From Eudromia elegans (lineage: Eukaryota > Chordata > Aves > Tinamiformes > Tinamidae): a stretch of DNA of 64,000 bases. The position numbers were made by a program, and so were the translations under genes. The DNA lies in NCBI GenBank assembly GCA_003342815.1, contig PTEX01000015.1, positions 4,867,367-4,931,366 of the forward strand, written 5' to 3'. Positions 12,981-25,400 of this stretch are shown piece after piece; position 1 is the stretch's first letter, and the number at the start of each line of letters is the position of its first letter. The notes below the pieces were generated by a model. The model was given only the letters and a program-made list of their open reading frames with translations. It was not told the DNA's origin and made no database searches.

Positions 12981-13131
12981 ATGACTGATGTGGAATCTAC
13001 ATATGCAGATTTTATTGCTTCGGGAAGAACAGGTAGAAGAAATGCACTACATGACATACTTGTGTCCTCCACGGGTGGGAACTCTAGTGAGCTAGCCTTA
13101 AAGTTATCAGAGCTTGATATAAGCAAGACAG
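12981..13131 (+). CDS. PKIA: PKIA coding exon 1 (residues 1-50 plus first base of codon 51)
   Basis: Encodes the complete PKA-inhibitory segment and the nuclear export signal. The donor is G|GTGAGT at 13131/13132, and the exon ends in phase 1. Confidence 0.96.
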
Positions 13132-16100
13132 GTGAGTACATTTTGTTCTATTATTTTCTAAAACTGCAATGAAAAGTATTACAAAAACATGGCTTGGGGC
13201 ATGTATTATTCCCTCATTATTCCATCACTAACAAGACTCAAATGCTTTATCTGCTACTGAGAGATCAGCTGAGGTTGCCTGCAATACGAATTCCAGATTG
13301 CAGGAATGGGAAGGATGGTTATTTGCAAGTACAGCAAATTATTAAAATAGATAAGACTTTAAACAGTGAGTGTCTGGTGGCAGGGTTCATGTAGGAATAA
13401 AGATTACAGAAAATCAAATATAAGGAAAAAAAGAACTAGTTGGGAAGGTGTTTATTCAGATAGAACCAACTTTTCTTGATAATCTTTAATGCAAGCTCTC
13501 TGTTTTTAAGCTTACAGGAGAGATTATGTCTCTCCTGAAAGGTTATTGTAAAGGTTAACTATTCTCAGCTGCTAGAGGACGCAGCCATAGCAGTGCATTT
13601 AAACTTGCTGTGCTTGGATTTTTGTTTCCAGTTAAATTGTCTCATTTTCCTTTAAAGTGATCAACACTAATACACTCCTAACTCTAAGGCTCTTACTCTA
13701 ATTTTAGCTTGTTGTGCACCTTCAGTTAGCAGGAGGAAGAGACTGTATGGTGAAGAGCCTTGCACTAAATAAAAAGAGTTATTCTGTAGGTAATGTTGTA
13801 GGTATTTGAAATGCATAATACCAGTCTCTTTCTTAATTCTTCAGCCTCACATTTAAAGACACTGTTTGATCTTGAATATTTAGAAAATTTATACTATTTC
13901 TGCTTTTCACTAAAACTGTTGGAATAACTGCAAGACAGGGTATATTTTCCTGTGAGCCATAGGAAGTGTGACATAGTGCCTGTAGTGTGTCAGTACAAAT
14001 TTTGTTCATACTATTAGCTCTGTCATGATGAGAATGGTTAAAATAGTTATTAGGCCAAATTTGAATAGATAATTCAGGAGTCTGTTCAGTTTGTCCCTTT
14101 TTTGCCTTACGTAACTGTTAATCATTGCTGAAAAGTATTTGAAGTGTATTATATCAGTGTTCAGTATCAGTATTATATCAGTGAATTATATCAGCATACT
14201 TTTGGGGAAGTCATGCAATTTGAATTAGATACAGTGAAATATTCTTCAGTTTTATATTATTAGTACAGTTGGTGATTGTATACAAAGCAATAAGGAAAAA
14301 GTGCAATGAAGAATGAGCCCCAGCCTCTGCAAGTCTAATCTTTAGAACAAACTGCTGCTTTTCCAGGTATTTGTGGACATACAGGAGAACGCAAATTCAG
14401 TGCAGAAGTTGAAAGGAGACTTGTAAAAGAAGAGTCCTAGTAAAAGGAGATGGTCCTCCCGTCTCTGGAAAACTGTGGATAGTGCACATGCAATGAAGGC
14501 CTGATTATTGAAATTTGTCTTTAAAAGTTAATTTAGCTCACAGTAGAAAGGCTTTAGGTGTAACCACTGGGAGTTTATATTGAAAAGTCAATAGCTTTCT
14601 GGGAGGAAAAATTAATTAAGAGTTGCACATTAGTAGAATTAATAAAAGGCTTTCCTAAGTTACTAACTCACACAATTGTGTTATGGTATTTTATTTTGCT
14701 TGGTTTTGGTTATTTTGTTGTTGTTGTTCTATTCTGCTCATTGGAATCAAAACGCTTCAGAATAATTACAGCTGTTACTCTCAAAAGCTTAGAGTCATTA
14801 TGATTTGAAGGAGAAATTATTCTAGAGTGTGTTCAGGCAATTATTGGCTTCTCAGAACCCAGAAACAAAATTATTTTCTCAAATATATTTTTAGACAGTC
14901 TATCAGTAGAATACAGTTTGTAAATGCAAGCAAACATCTTACACTTTGAACAGATTTAGACTGGAAAGTGTGTTGGTTTACTGAGAATCTCTTTGAAGAA
15001 ATGATGTATTAGAACCTTAGACCTCTTTCTCTAAATCTTGATGTTTAATTTCGGTAGTTATCTGTCTGTGCTTTCTGTCCAAATCATTTTTATTTTATAC
15101 ACAAATACCTTGCGAGATTTGTTTTTTCATCTCAAAAGATTATTTTAACTTTTTAAAATAAGAATTTAGCAAAACTTGAGTTGCCCATTAAGTATGGGAG
15201 GTATTAAAGACTGTCAGTATGAATGGACTGATATATTTATACTGAATATAAAACTGTCACTATGAATGGACTACAGAACAGACAGAAAGGAAATCAAATA
15301 TCAGATTCTACTTATCTGTATTTTTACAATAACCTAACGAATGTAGGAGGCTTTGTAGAACAACAAACCAGGCAAAAGGCATTTCTGTCCATCAAGAGTT
15401 CACATGTAGATCCATCTTTTTGGAATCATTTCTGTGTGGGAGATAACTCTGAGGAACAAGAACAGTCTCCAGATTTGATTTGACAAAATTCAGGTTTCTG
15501 AGAAAGTGACTGACAAAACATTTTTAAGTCAAGCCATAACGGATAGAATCAGAAACAACCTAACTGTTAGTAAGTTAACACTTCATATAACTTCTCATTA
15601 GGTTGAATTTGATGATTACTGATACTTGAGACATATTGTACAAAATGCAGAACAAAGTCTGAACATTTTGCAGGAGAACTTCTTTCCGTTAGCTGCTGTT
15701 TCATACATGTAGAAGGGAGAAAGTGTTTATGTTTTTTCTTTTAATAAACAGAAATAAAGTTGTAAATGTACTGTGCAGTTTGAAATCAGGAAATCATAAA
15801 TACCTGTATTAAGGTTGAGGCACTGCTGCCTCTGCTTTGACTTCTTCACAATTTAGTCCATAGCATTTTCCACCCAAAACTTTTGTCTTAAACCATTTCA
15901 ATTCAGATGATTCAGAATCCTTCTAAGATACAAGTTGATCTCATCCCATACTCAATACCTTACTATTACGTACCAATAGCTAATTACTGCAATTTTCAGG
16001 GATTTCTATCTCTTTTCCCTTAAGCGCCAGCATCCAGCCATCTGAACATATTTGGTCTTGAATCATTATGCAAAGGAAATTATACAGTACCTTGTATGTA

Positions 16101-16673
16101 GATACTTACAAATATTATCAGGTCACCTCTTATCTGTCCTTAGACAGTCCTTGGCGGGGTTTCTACTCCCTTTTGTGGCTTGTAGTGAGACAGCTGGACT
16201 GAAGGCTTCGATGGAGTGTAGTACTTAAAATGAACACACAGTGTGGGCCTGTTGAATTTGCATCTCTTTTCAGTAAACTCTGTCAGATTTGCGTTTTCTC
16301 CTATGTTGTCATACAATTTAGTAAATGAACACGTGAAAATGCACCATCACTTCTGAAAATTTCTTTTATTTCATATTATTTCAGATGTTACTTGAAATGA
16401 TAGTGGGAGATGCAGCCAGGAATTTGATTTTGAAAGTGTCTTTTAAGATAAAAAGAATAATGTAGCAGTAGTATATTTAATTTTATATTAAATTAAAGAT
16501 TTAGCTTTCATTTTAATTTCTTTTTGTCAGATTGATGGATGAATCTCTCTATTTTGGAGTGAATCACTCATATTCTTTCCTATATCTTTGTAGAAGGAGA
16601 AGGAGATGCACAAAGAAATCCAAGTGAGCAAACCGGGGAAACCCAAGGGGAGGCAGCAAAGCAAGAAAGCTGA
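12981..16673 (+). CDS. PKIA: cAMP-dependent protein kinase inhibitor alpha (PKI-alpha), complete, two coding exons
   Basis: The coding sequence joins 12981-13131 and 16594-16673 (231 bases, 76 residues plus stop), the usual family length. PKI-alpha is a small, largely disordered, heat-stable protein. It binds free PKA catalytic subunits as a pseudosubstrate and carries them out of the nucleus. The inhibitory segment is at residues 5-25: the amphipathic TYADFIASGR helix (7-16), then GRRNALHD (18-25), with Ala22 where a substrate has Ser/Thr. A leucine-rich export signal, LALKLSELDI, is at 38-47. The tail is acidic and polar, ending in AAKQES. The start at 12981 is fixed by the family N-terminus MTDVE; upstream in-frame GTG codons lie in the 5' UTR. 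The intron (13132-16593) splits the Glu51 codon after its first base and has GTGAGT and TTTGTAG borders. Leu23 occupies the position I remember as Ile in mammals. Identification is very secure. Confidence 0.97.
13132..16593 (+). other. PKIA: PKIA intron between the two coding exons
   Basis: A 3462-base GT-AG intron, AT-rich. I see no nested gene and no CR1. It contains a 19-base near-duplicate at 15211-15229 and 15254-15272, and a short cluster of TATATCAGTG-like words at 14146-14194. Confidence 0.85.
15211..15272. repeat. 43-bp-period duplication, 19-bp core
   Basis: CTGTCAGTATGAATGGACT (15211-15229) recurs with one mismatch at 15254-15272. The sequence between is TA-rich. This looks like a local tandem duplication inside the PKIA intron. 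Confidence 0.8.
16594..16673 (+). CDS. PKIA: PKIA coding exon 2 (rest of codon 51 to residue 76, stop)
   Basis: Acceptor TTTGTAG at 16587-16593, then an in-phase reading giving EGEGDAQRNPSEQTGETQGE followed by AAKQES and TGA at 16671-16673. The C-terminal pattern QGEAAK-x-ES is characteristic of PKI-alpha. The short exon is easily missed by length-based ORF finding. Confidence 0.96.
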
Positions 16674-19078
16674 CATCCGACTTTGACCGACTGGAGCAGC
16701 TGCTGGATGTTTTCAGAGTACAGGAGCATCCTGGAACAAATTTGTTTCCATGAGCAAGCCTATGGAAAAGAAAGTGCATGTGTCTTCACTGCTGGAACCC
16801 ATTCAACACCATGTTAAAAATGGGGGTACAAGCTGTGGCAGAAGACAGAATTTTCTCTACCTCTGTCATAAGCAATGGTTGAACGTGTAGTGATTTTGGA
16901 GATAGAGCGTCAGATGGATCCCTTCACAATGGCTACTTGATGGGAACACTTTTAGAAAGTAGAACAGGTAAATCTTGTAGCAAATGGCCTTTGAAACATC
17001 AGAGGATCAGACAGTGTATCTTAAGTAAAGGCTTGTGTGATCCTCAGAGTTTAAAATTCTCTGGCCAAGTGTTCACTCGTTAAAAGAACTGTAAAGAAAG
17101 CACTGTTTTTAGAACTCTGCGTCTGTGTTTTACAGCTCTGTTATTTACAATGGTTTTTGTATTGTACAACTTAGATGCTCCACACTGCCCCTTCTCAATT
17201 GCTTATGAAGAATATTTCTGTTACTGTGAATTTTTCTACCACTCGTTTTGAAAGGGCTGTTTTTTGCATAATGTGGTGGTATGCTCATGATAGATTTAAA
17301 ATGTCAACAGCTAAATTATGCCTAAACATAAATGACTTAGCAAAACTCTAATCTGTTACTAGATGAGCCTTCAAAACGATTCATTAATGTGAATATTTGG
17401 TGTGTTTTGTGTCCTTGGTAAAGTTTTGCCACTTGCCTGTAGTTAGTTGCATATCAAGTTGAACTGAATTGAATCTCTTACATTATTCTTCCCCTTTTTT
17501 TCCTAATTTTACGCCCAATTTATTAATCTTTCTCCAAACTATTTTTTTAAAATGGTAGTCCAATTATTTTACTATTATGGTAGATTTAAGAATACATTTA
17601 AAACCTTATATGGTTTAAATTTCAAACGAATTCCATGGTGCTAGAGATTTTTCTAGTTCACATTGTCCAAATGGGCCTTGTTTACACATGAGTAAGTAAC
17701 CAGCATAGATATTGACCAACATCTGTTTTTAGACTGCAGAGTAGTAAAACTAGTGCATCATGGCCTGGACCCAGCCACTGGGGCTAGTTGCTCTATTCCT
17801 TGACTTCACCTCTGTTGATCAGGCTGTTCGGTTGAGGCACAGCCGGTGTCTGGTTGCTGATGCAACCAAGTGCCAAGTGCTAGAAGTTACTACAGCAACT
17901 TTGCGGCCAGGAAGGAGACAGAGAAAGCCTATACTTGGCATCTAGCACCCCAAAGATTGGATTTTTCCCATTTCAGCTATTCTGAAATGACAATGCATAC
18001 TGGACACTCACTGCAATACCAGGAGGAGCTTGTCCATCCAGAGAATCACCTAAAACAGCTTTAACTGAATAAGTTACTTTGCAGTAGCTATGCTGGTTGA
18101 CTTCCCCGCCTTGTCCTCCTCCTGTGTAGATGAGGCCCAAACACAGGCTGAATACTGCAAAATGGGCAGTTGTGCCTCTCCATGACTAAGGTGAGTATAG
18201 AGTGACTGATGAATAAACCATGGCAATCACATAAGCACCAATCAGAGTCAGAAGATTTTCTTTTTATTAAGAGGAGGTGATGTCACTTTCTTTATATATT
18301 ATATATATATTATATATTTTTCTGTTGTTGGTGGTTTCAAATGTTATGCACTTTTTAATGTTTGTAAACTTTTACTAATTGATGGTGTGATTCCTTCCTA
18401 AGTAGATTGATCATCAGTTAACAAAACATCTTTATGGCCACAGCTGTTTCTACCATATGTATCATAGTACTTGTCACTTGGAATTCTTTTGTGAGATGTG
18501 TTTAAAAAAAGAGAGAAAAGCAAACAAACCTCTGATCAGTATTATGAGCTCATTTATTAGTGTTAATAAAAAACAAACCAGCAGCGTGCCTGTGGTTCAT
18601 TAGTGTAATAGTAACTCTTTCACCTATTATTGTTTGGAAATTAAATGCCTCGCTGTCATACTGGCTGAAAAATGCCCCATCTTCCTTGTAACATAAGTAG
18701 TTTATTTGCTTTGAAAATACTATTACCTTTAAGCTAATTAGTTGTTCATTTGTTTCTTTTGGTGTTCCTTTTAAAGGTAGCACTTTTCATTGCTCTTTAA
18801 TCAATCCTTCAAGTTAAGCAAAACTTGTTTTCGGCTTTGTATGGCACTAATTTCATTCTAGAACTAACACCAGGAAGAAATATGATATTAAGGCCTTTGT
18901 ATAGTGTTGCTTTACTGGCAATCCACAAAACACCATCACTAAACAGTACTAGTAAGAAGTAATAGTGGAATAAGTAATTATAGTACATTAAACCTTTGGT
19001 TTTCCTTATTTTCTTTCCATGCTTTTCTTATTTCAGTACATTTTCTTTCTTCCTAAACCTTCTATGTTGTGAAATAAA
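16674..19078 (+). other. PKIA: Probable PKIA 3' UTR, end uncertain
   Basis: Follows the PKIA stop in the terminal exon. Candidate AATAAA polyadenylation signals on the + strand are at 18212-18217, 18565-18570, 19073-19078 and 19455-19460. I cannot choose among them without transcripts; the end given here is the third. Vertebrate PKIA transcripts are known to have long 3' UTRs, which fits. A 61-codon frame at 17760-17945 has no recognisable domain and I treat it as chance. Confidence 0.5.
18291..18320. repeat. TA-rich palindromic low-complexity tract
   Basis: Alternating TA with TTATATAT interruptions, self-complementary over most of its length. It lies in the probable PKIA 3' UTR. Confidence 0.75.
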
Positions 19079-19344
19079 ATACATTTGAACCTTTCACCTC
19101 TATTTCATAGTTGTTTCTTCCCTCTATTTCTCTTCTTGTTTTCTTTCATCTCTAAAGCAAGCACAGAGACCTTTGTGACTTTTTGAAGTGTGTCTCCTTG
19201 ATGTAAAATAGCACTATTAGTTTTGGTGCAGTAAAAGGTATTTATGTTTCTCATTCCGCAAAGGTATATGAATGCTTATTTCATCATTTGAATTCTACTC
19301 CTTCTCTTTGTTTAGGATATTCCTCTAGCATCTCCAGGTCTCCC

Positions 19345-19421
19345 TGCTGAAGCAAGGGGGTTGGACTAGATGATCTCTGGAGGTCCCTTCCAACCTTAAC
19401 CATTCTGTGATCCTATGATCT
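19345..19421 (+). mobile_element. CR1 LINE 3'-end fragment (sense)
   Basis: Carries the diagnostic CR1 tail: GGGGGTTGGACTAGATGATC, then GGTCCCTTCCAACCTTAAC, then ATTCTGTG-like octamers ending near 19421. Only the last ~75 bases remain, as expected from 5'-truncated LINE insertion. It lies just downstream of, or inside, the PKIA 3' UTR depending on which poly-A signal is used. Confidence 0.95.
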
Positions 19422-22400
19422 GTAAGCAGGCCTAGCTTTACCTGAAACAGTTCCAATAAAAACTGTACAAAAAGCAAGATGGAGAGATGTACGGCCATCA
19501 TTTTGCACTGATCTAGAGAATATTCTTAGTCACTAGAACTCTTTTGGTTTTGCTCCTGAATTTTAGCACGCTCTCGGGCATATATTTGGCCCTTGCCATC
19601 TAAAATTTTCAGGGCTAGGGACCATCCATAAACTGCAGAAGGTTCTCAGACAGCAGCTAGCATGCGATCCTGCAGTTATATAGATACAAATTGCTTCTTG
19701 GTTTCTGCTCTCAGTGATGTTTAACTTACCAGTACAGACATAGGCTGGTTAACCTTGCACAGGTAGTTAGGCTGCACCGAATTGTACTACTGCATCTCAA
19801 CTGCTATTATTACCTGAGCAATTTTAAAATAGCTAGTTCAAGTATAGTTACACCTTTATGGCAGTGTAGTTGTAACATCTCTTCCTGTATAACAGCAATG
19901 TGGATGGCAGAATAATATTTTAAATATGTCTTAAATATTTTTTTTCTCTGCTAGTTACCTCTACATTAAGACTGACATTTTTGCTTCTGATCCTATATTT
20001 TCTCCATATTTTACTGTTATCGTAGTAAGGAAAACCTTAATATGTTTAATTAAAACAGGATTATTTTTAGAGAAATCCCTCAAAAAAATCCATAAACCCA
20101 AAAGAAAATTGTGTTAGCTTAGTTGAATACTTTCTGCAGATTTTTTCCTTTCAGCTATCTCTTTATGGATAGCATTTCAATGCTTCCTCCCCCTGCCATT
20201 CCCATCAGTCCAAAAAATAGTCTCTTCAACCATTTTCTCATTGCCTATAGCAAGTTTTATAATTGTATTTACACAAGACCATAGAACAAGCATTCTATGA
20301 TATTGACATTTCTCACTTTTATTTACTCCCTTTACTGCTGTTGATGTGCTTGACAAAGGTTTGGTTCTTAAAAGACAAGCACATATATACATAGATCATG
20401 ATCTTCCGTACACTGATTAAGAAACAAATATAAAATAACTTGTGTCATTTACAGCTATTTCTCCTGCCTTTTTTTTCTGGGATTCAAAAGTTTCAGGTGG
20501 AAGAAGTCTGTCAATGGGTGCCAAGATGTTACATTTCATACAAAGGGCAAATGTCTGGGGGAGGAGGTAACTACTAAAAGTGGTTAAACTTGAACTCCTA
20601 GAGTATGAACCTGTTCCCTAACTAAACCTAATGAAGACTTGCAGGTGTGCTTAATGTTTGTGTTTCAGAGATATCAATGAAATTTTGCAAAGAAAATACT
20701 GAAAACTGCTGCTGAAAACGAGCTCAAGCAGTAAAGCTTTAATGCCTTACGTCATAGGTACACTCACGTTAAATTTTTGCCCTGACATGTTACATGGTTT
20801 TGCTCTGTTTCTCTTCCTGATGTCTTATGTTTTATTTATTTCTGTGTAAAATAATGCCCCAGAAATATATGGAGTACCTTAGAGGATTTTCTGTATGTTT
20901 AACTGATGAAGTTCTTGTAGTGGATTGTTTCTTGGAGTGTTTCTATTTGTCCTTCTGATCACTGCTTCAAAAACCTAAATGGTTGAAGAAGCAAAAGAGA
21001 GGAATAAAGGGAAACAAAAAAAAAGGACAGCAACAACAGGAGGATATTTCTTTGTTTCTTTGTAAAGGTGAAGCACGTGGAGCAGAAAATGCAGAAAATA
21101 AGTCCATCCATCATTCGTCTGCAGAATGATGGACAGTCAGGATGGGTTGCTTCTAGCTAAAAAGAAATTACCCAGCTTGTCTTATTTGGGTTTCAGCTGT
21201 GCCCCAGAAGGGAAGCAGACACAAATATGGTGTCCTTGCTATTGATACATTACAAACAAATGAGAATCATCAAGTTCCAGTAAAAAAAAAGTAATTTCTA
21301 GATCAGTTAGGATACAGTTTCTGTTTCAAAAAGCAGAAACTTTTAATAGCTTTAAGATATGTAAGCTCAGTAGAGAAAATCATGGTCAAACAGAATAGTC
21401 TGGGAAAACAAGATGATACTGAATCAGTTCATATTGTTGTATGTGACTAGCAAATCTTAACTGAGTTAATGGAATACAAACAAAGAATGTTAGAACAAAG
21501 AATAAAACTAAATATATAGTGAAATACATTCATGTTTCTGAGAAGCAGCATCCTCTTTTGAAAGCAGCACGCTTCATATTTTGCCCTCTTACATAATGGT
21601 TTGAGCTGCTGATTTTCTCGGACGGAAAGCAGGTACCATTTTTACAAGTGTGTATCTGCCAATGCTCCCTTGGTGTTTTCAGGCAACACATACATGCTTC
21701 AGTACCCCGAGGCCCAGTGTTTATAAAAGACCTGTGTTAATGACGTGTAGCTCATGAGCTCTTTTGTAGACTCTAGCAAACGAGCTGTCAGTTTACTTTT
21801 CAATCCCATTTGCCTTTAGGAAATTCTCTGGTGTTGATCCATGAGTATTGTTTAACAGATGAGTCTGATACAGACTTGACCAAAGTAATTTCTTTTGAGT
21901 GCTACCATAATGCCTGAAATAAAAATGCAAAAATCTGCACTGTCTTCTTGCAGTAGCAAAGGCACATAATGTTGCTTTGTATCTGTCAAATAATAAACCA
22001 ATTGTATCAGTGGCTCACCAGTTAAGGCTTAGATGGAGTTCATTATCAAATGTGAAAAATCTCTCTCCATGTAAAAACAAGCTTATAAAAAAATCAGTAA
22101 TTGTTTTTAACATGCAAAAAGGCAAGAGGTAAAATAAGGTTGTTAATTTATAGCAAATATTTTCACAGTATCTGAAAGATGAAGGGAGATAGTTGCAGGG
22201 AGATGACATCTTTGCTGGCCCAACAGTTCAACAATGGATCAATGGTGAGTTGATCCATTCTGCACATGTGGAGTTGTTTTAGCATGTAAATTAACTGTCA
22301 CTGCATCCATCATTGCAATGGACATCACAAACAGATTCACTGAACCAGTTTTTAAGCATGAACAGGTTCCAAAGCAGCAAAGGAGAACACAAGTTTTTCT

Positions 22401-25400
22401 TACCATCTATCATATTGACAGATGTTTCATTACTAGTATGTGGCCATTCAGATGTCAGTTGTTCCAATAAAGAAAGAACAACACAGGTGTGAGTTTGTAA
22501 ATCATGATGTATAGTAAAATAATGTCTGCATCAGCCAAATGTTAATTTGTCTCAGCAGTGTTCTGTGGGACCCTAAAAGACAAGTATCAGTGCAATAAGC
22601 CATTTATGCCTTTATGGGAGTCTCTTTTATCATTTATTTACAAAGGAATTTCAGTGTGTTTCCTACTAGTTCTTTTAGCCTACTTGCCTAGAAAATAATT
22701 TCTGCTGTCTGCATTCTTTTGTGGCAGTTCTTTAATTTGCTGGTTATCAAACATGTACTTTGGAAGTTAAGAGCTCACATTCAGTAATGTTATCTGCTAG
22801 ATAACATATTACTAGAACAGGACATATCTGGGGTCAGGAACCACTCAGAAACATTCTGGGACCCCCCATCTCTGGCAGACATCCAATAACCCTTTCTGGA
22901 TGAGGCCATGCAAGGCTATTGGGTGAATGGTATCATAGCTAAAGAGAGAAGACCAAGAATATTGGTAAATTTGGGGAGGGGAAACTGGAGCTGGAGTATT
23001 GATATATTTAAAAACAGTGAAGTCCAGCTTGTGGTTTTGTACAGGTAGCCTGAAAACAAAAACCTCAGTGAAATGTGACTATTAAATTAGATTTGACTAG
23101 CTCATAAAATCTCTTTAATTTTAAGATGTTTCACCATAATCCATACAACATACCAAAACATATATTTGGAAATCTTTTCAAGCTATTGATGTCTTCTCAT
23201 CAAGAATGGCATACCTCTGGTCAAAATACCTCTGGCAATAAATATCACCTCACAATGCAGAACTCATCAAATTTTATCATAGAATCACAGAATCATTAAG
23301 GTTGGAAGGGACCTTTAGAGATGATCTAGTCCAACCCTCCTGCACATGAACGGATACCAACTAACTATCATTAACTAATTATTTTTCCTATGTGATCTTA
23401 AAATGGCATGTTCACTCTAAAACATGCTTCTGAATATCCTTGTGTTAATAAATATTGCCACTGTACTTCAGTAAAGTACACATCTGTACTTTAATAGGAT
23501 GTTTTGTAGTTTTAATGTCCCTGACATCTGTAAAAATTTTATTTCTACATATCACTAATTTGAACTGCAAATAGATATTTTCTGGCTCAACATCGTAGAC
23601 CAAATGAAGGTACACAATACAGTAACAGCATGATACGTAGCTTTTCACCCTCACCTTGTTTTGTTAATCCTGGAAGCTACAGTAAGATGCAACCTAAATG
23701 TTTTCGTAAGATCTCTCTTTCCACAGGCTCCTCTTTGATCCTGCAATGCAGTCAAAATGTGGACTGTGTAACATCTCAGTGCAGTCATCATTACCCTAGC
23801 AACAAAGTGGTACTCTGAACACGTTAGAAAGTTCTCTTCAGAGAAGAGAGCATGCTATGAGGGAAAAGGATTAACCAGATAGATGGCTTAATGTGCCTTT
23901 CCCATGTAAAATTTCTTCCTTCCAAGGAAAGAATCCCGGAAGGAACTGTCTCTGGACACCAACACACTTGTTTGGAAGTGCAAACGCCGATGTTATGTTG
24001 TAATAATGATCCTGCGGAAACAGATACCAAGTGTGCCTGAGCTATGGGGCAGGCGTGAAGGCAAGGCCAGGCGACGGTAACTGGCACACAGCATGCGGGC
24101 ACCTCCTGGTGGCTGTGAGGAGCATGTTAACGAGCAGCAGGAGAAGCAAAACCACCCGAGAGAAACAGATCCGAAGAGTCGTGTTGGATCTGTGGGGATT
24201 AATGGAGGGAGAAAGTTCTTTGGAAACGGTTTGAATGAAACATTGTAAATTTGTCTTTTACATGATTGAATTACAGACTTGATATTTGTCCTGAATACCT
24301 TAAAATGTATGCTTTACTTCAGAGTTTTTCCCAGCATGTGCAACCACATCCCACAGATGAAAATCTCATTAACTCCTGAAAATAACATTAATGTTTTCAA
24401 GTAGGCCTTGCAACTAATTCTGGTGCAGGAACTGAAACCAGAAATGCATAATTCTCTTCCTTTCCCATAAGCCCTGCTTAGCAATAGGAGAGGCCCCAGA
24501 ATCCAAGCCTGGATTTGCAGACCCAGCAGCACAGTCGGAAGGCTGTCAATAGTAGAAGCCGTCCTGCTTCAGCTCTCTGTTGGGTGACCTTTACTGCAGG
24601 TAGTCCCTCATTTTTCAAGGAGAATAGGACAAGAACAGCTTTCTGGTACGGAAAAGTAGAAAAGATCACATGGAATTGCATAGTGAGAATCAGTTTCAGT
24701 AATCTTTTAAAAAGACTGCCATTTCCTGACAAAGAGACTTTTTAGACTTAGAGGATATTAAAGAATACAATTTGCTCCTGAACTATGCCATTAATTCTAG
24801 ACATGATGCTACAAAGACCTCACTTGTTGCTGTGCTGTATATAAATATAGAAGTCTCAATTTTCTCATGAGAAAAAAAATCTTTTCTCAAGATTAACTAA
24901 CAATAGCATGGAAAAATTAGCTTAAGTAGAGTCCTACCACCTTTTCCATTTCACTAAGAAATTGTGCTCTCTTACTAACAGGCAGTCCCACATCAAGCAT
25001 TGAGTTCCTTCTTTCTACAGAGAAGATTTAATTTTTCAATATGTTTTCTTATAAAAGACTTGAAGAGTCCTGAGACAGGATGTCAATCTCAAATGCCTAA
25101 ACCAGATCAGCCACTTAGAAAGTTAAAAAGTTCTTTTACAATGGTAATCCCAAACACAGCAAAACATTATGATTGAATTACTTGAAAAAATAATCCTGAA
25201 ACAGATTCCAGTTGTTCCATGTGCACAGGTTTATACCATGGAGTTACTTGTATATCCAAGTATATGCAGTCACCAATAATACTTATGAATTGTGGGTCTT
25301 TATTCTTTCGTCTATGAATGCATTCTTTCCTAAAACTTTGCTGGTTTTGAAAGCTGAAAACAGAAAATCTCCATGGTGAAAGCTGCACATCTTCCTGGTA

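Noticed and set aside
12963..13172. Longer PKIA frame starting at a GTG and reading through the donor
   Set aside because: The start is not ATG, the family N-terminus MTDVE fixes 12981, and the 3' part runs into intron sequence after a consensus GTGAGT donor.
17760..18064. Two overlapping frames of 61 and 64 codons downstream of the PKIA stop
   Set aside because: They lie in the probable PKIA 3' UTR, lack domains and overlap each other in different phases.
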